NCBI GenBank assembly: GCA_916613615.1
Contig: OU744732.1
Coordinates: 30,638,673-30,702,672 of the forward strand
From: Steromphala cineraria
Lineage: Eukaryota > Mollusca > Gastropoda > Trochida > Trochidae
Length of the DNA: 64,000 nucleotides
Direction: 5' to 3'
A program made the position numbers and the translations under genes. The first letter of the stretch is position 1, and each line of letters starts with the position of its first letter. A model generated the notes under the pieces. The model was not told the DNA's origin. It made no database searches and worked only from the letters and a program-made list of their open reading frames with translations. Positions 61,061 to 64,000 of this stretch are shown here, in pieces.

Positions 61061-61640
61061 GGGAGTTCAAGTATCATTAAGTGTTTCAACCGTCTCCATC
61101 GACTTGGGTGAAACAAGTCATTACCTCCACTTGCCCGGAATGACTTAAATTTAAGAAACCATTACTTTAGAGCAGGCCTTCGTTTCGCTGAACAAATTCA
61201 TCTTGTTGAGGAAATATCTTTAATGGATATAAACGGCAGTATAAGGTGATTTACCGAATTCAGTTTCACTTCAAAGAAGGGTAACTTCATCTCCAGGAGT
61301 TTGCCATCATCCACCTTCTTTCTGAAGAATAATTACTCTATTTGACAGCAATTTGGAGAAAATAGGCGAAGAAGTTGTCGGTATTGAAAGTGGAACATAA
61401 AAGAGCAAGCTTGCCAAGAGAGAAAGCCTTGAGTCGTGCAGTGGAAGAGGCATTACTGATAAACTCCGCCTTCATTACAGGAAAGTATTGCTGGAGGCAT
61501 CATGGTGATTGCTCTTTGTGTTGAGAATAGTGCCAGTGTTTACAGGACATGTATCTTTCCAACATGCCTCATCAAGGGTGCTGTTATTAATGTTGATGTA
61601 ATTATTTACAGCAGAAAAGTCTCTCTGAAGTATTACTGCA
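61040..61640 (+). pseudogene. Decayed Tc1-like transposase
   Basis: Across frame changes the plus strand reads NQLGVQVSLSVSTVS, then KFKKPLL, RAGLRFAEQIHLVEE, VIYRIQFHF and GGIMVIALCVENSASVYR. In that order these correspond to the Tc1 blocks G..VS..TV, KKPLL, R..RL.FA..H, V.(F/W)(S/T)DE..F and GG.VMVWGC...G. The catalytic Asp-Glu block has been lost, and stops are frequent. No TIRs were identified. The recognition rests on several short blocks, so confidence is moderate. Confidence 0.5.
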
Positions 61641-62211
61641 TTTATGAGTTAATTGGTGGAGGATCGTATAGGAAATCTTTACTCTCCCGCTTTATTTAGT
61701 AAACGACTTGAGAAGATTATACTTTGAATTTCATTTGATCCTTGTCATTTTAATTAGAAGATAAATGAGCCTCACCTATTTGAACAGTTTATGTGAGGTA
61801 AAAACAAAGTACAGCAATATAATTAAATAAGTTGGAGGTTTAAATGAATTTTCGTACTGGCTGAATTTGCGCAACTGCTTTTTCAACATCAAATTGTTGC
61901 ACAGTGACTAAAAACATAATCATTTGTGCCCTTTATGTAAATTCAAAAGCCCCTTCAAAAACGTTATGAAATACCAGAAAAAAAACGAAAATGCAGAGGA
62001 ACGTCATCCTTAGAAGATGTATACTGTTTGGCGATTTGAGTAACATATGCAAAGCTCTGACACGCTATTGTAGCTTGTGGAATCTTTACCGTGAGTGTTT
62101 CGTATATGGATGTTTCAATTGTCAGGGTACTAATGATAAAAAATTTGTAATATAACGTTTGTGTTCAAAAGAACTGTGTTATGCTCAAATAACCATATTG
62201 TAGGTATTTAA
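61641..62211. other. No gene seen
   Basis: AT-rich sequence between the transposase remnant and a MITE fragment, probably part of the duplicated unit. Confidence 0.4.
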
Positions 62212-62366
62212 AGGGGCGAACACGCTTTTAGTGGGAATATAAGGTGAAATAAAAATAAATGGTTCCATTTGAAAGACAATGGATTTTAATTAAATGAAGC
62301 AGTAATAAATCAAATATGTAATGTTAAGTTCTGCCATCGATGCCATTTTCTTGCAAAAAATGAATT
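62212..62366 (-). mobile_element. TTAA MITE, copy 11 (fragment)
   Basis: TTAA (62208-62211) is followed by AGGGGCGAACACGCTTTTAG and about 150 bp of minus-oriented family interior. Similarity stops after AAAAAATGAATTAACG. The distal half and the right TIR are absent. Confidence 0.65.
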
Positions 62367-62852
62367 AACGAAAAATGTGAGGTCATATACTATGGCATTA
62401 TACTCTAATCTACTCTACTACATGTACATGTACTCATATTTCCTTAGGTACATTTCCTAAAAAATGACTTAAACTGAGTACTGTCTGCAATGTTTTTTAA
62501 TGAAAATCTGACCATAGGTTTTTCTTATAGTAAAGATTTAAGGATGACCACACGACATAATCATAAATAAATCATAAATTAGATTTTTCGAGGTCGAACG
62601 TAGATACGATACCTGTTGATGTCATTCGGAGCCGATCGCGTTAGTACAATGATAAAAGACGAAGCAACTCGCGAATCGTATGGTGGCTGTATACATGTCG
62701 ACTCAAATGTGCATCAAAACGCGATGAATCAAGATAAAGTGTTTTCTGTCTTGTCAACCGTCATTGCACTCACTGGTAATAGACACATCAAGCTTCATGT
62801 ACAGTGTAAGGTGCGTACATAAAATATTTTCTTATGCTCTGGTTACAGAAAA

Positions 62853-64000
62853 AACTGTTACCAAAAGAAAGTCAAGGTTTTGCTCAAAATGCAATGCTAA
62901 ACCAATCCATTTCTTTACAATACTAAACCAATCAATTATTGTTCCTCAAATGATTAAACGTGCTCAAATGAATACTTGATAATTGATCATTTCTTCTACG
63001 GATTATGATTTAATGGTGAGATTATTGACTCTCGAAAGATAGTAAATTTTGAAATAATATGTTTTCGCGAAAATGTAAGGAAATGAATTTAGAAAATTTA
63101 GTTAAAGCTTTCATTGTAGTTGCAGTAACAAGAGTGAACAACTCATATATCTTGGCATATTTATGCATTTTAGATGCAGTTTTGAATATATACGAAACAT
63201 TCTTTAAAATATATTGAATATCTATGCTAGAATAAGAGAGAACCGAAATGTATTTCGTAAAGGATGAATTATAAATATCTTTTTAAATTGTTCAACAATC
63301 AAGTAGCACGTTTTTTGTTAATTGTATATTTTACATTTTATAATGATAATTGTAAGTTGGTGCTAAATGTATTAGTTTGACAGTGTCAAAAATCTCATAA
63401 CACAAGCCAATTATTCATAGTCAGAGGACAAAGTATGACGATTCTCATAAAATCCATTGGCGGCCATTTTGTGTGAATACCTTTAATTCATTTTGTGTAA
63501 GAAAACTTTACGTTATATATCTGAATTATTACTGCTCCATTTAGTTTAAATGCATTGTCTATCAATTGGAACAATTTTATTTTTTTTGGCATTAGCTTAT
63601 ATTCCCCTTAAAACGTGCTACTGTCCCTTTAACGGTTGACAGGCATAACAACGAAACAATTACCATTTGAACAAAAGGCTTTATGTGTTTTAATTTTATG
63701 TTTTATGAATCACTGAAAAAGATATAATAAGAAAACTAACGAGAAATACTTCAAACTCTGCAGTAGAGATTTGCCTGGATGGTATACTTGATATTTCATT
63801 AACGAACACAAGATTTGAGTGGTAAAAAGAAGTAGACGTGTTTTATGAATACGTTCGACAAGCGCTGTATTGCTGCCAGAAACAATACATTCTTAAACAA
63901 TATTAAAAATTATTGACCACAAGAAGAGGATAACACCCTAATACAAAAGCTATGAACCAACACCATTTGGAAAAGCAACTGTTGTTTTTTTAAACCAGCT
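62853..64000. repeat. Duplicated segment, copy 2 (runs off the window)
   Basis: Matches 59890-61060 at an offset of 2963 bp at the start and 2940 at the end, and is still matching at the last base. The true length is unknown. If the duplication is tandem, the unit is about 2.96 kb and includes the decayed transposase at 61040-61640. Confidence 0.9.
63302..63628 (+). mobile_element. TTAA MITE, copy 10 (duplicate of copy 9)
   Basis: Starts at the same truncated AGTAGCACG and ends at CTGTCCCT before TTAA (63629-63632). It lacks a short segment (AAAGGAATCACATGGC) that copy 9 has near 60546. Flanks on both sides match copy 9 for hundreds of bases. Confidence 0.8.

Noticed and set aside
59828..62979. 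Paired small ORFs (59828-60016 and 62764-62979) with identical C-terminal halves
   Set aside because: The identity comes from the 2.96-kb duplication. Their N-terminal halves differ and no domain is seen.

Overview
This is animal nuclear DNA, most likely from a mollusc and probably a bivalve. It is AT-rich, has no dense ORFs, and its repeats look molluscan: elements built around (TCCG)n with 146-bp or 162-bp tandem cores, LINE 3' ends with short tandem tails, and many small inverted-repeat transposons. The organism call is inference from repeat style and from one gene. No database search was possible.

One host gene is well supported. It lies on the minus strand and encodes an allatostatin-C (somatostatin-like) neuropeptide precursor of about 97 residues in two coding exons. 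A TATA box (42576-42584) precedes a short 5' leader. Exon 1 (42365-42493) encodes a signal peptide and ends at a GTAAGT donor. An intron of about 15.4 kb follows. Exon 2 (26836-27000) opens after a strong acceptor and encodes a helical spacer, an Arg-Lys-Arg cleavage site and the C-terminal peptide NIIQACYFQAITCY. Both exons are in phase 0, so they join without any further exon.

The rest is mostly repeats. 0-10 kb: a TTAA-flanked MITE, a 5'-truncated Helentron-like element, a 33-bp minisatellite, a LINE tail and a second MITE. 10-15 kb: two inverted copies of a long-TIR MITE and two Helentron-like elements, one carrying a Tigger-like MITE. 15-17 kb: a 51-bp minisatellite split by a LINE 3' end with a (TTATG)n tail. 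19-26 kb: tandem repeats, a tRNA-like SINE head, a 14-bp GGTACC minisatellite and foldback elements. 26-43 kb: the neuropeptide gene, its intron holding five TTAA MITEs (one nested in another), a decayed Tc1 transposase, a foldback and a CRE cluster. 43-56 kb: low-information sequence with foldbacks and MITEs. 56.27-59.03 kb: a satellite of about 45 units of 60 bp with an A-B-A-C higher-order repeat. 59-64 kb: a LINE remnant and a duplication of about 2.96 kb containing a decayed Tc1-like transposase and TTAA MITEs.

There is no gene cluster or operon and I see no new multi-gene system. The points most worth following up are the neuropeptide gene, the satellite's higher-order structure, and several nested insertions that give relative ages.
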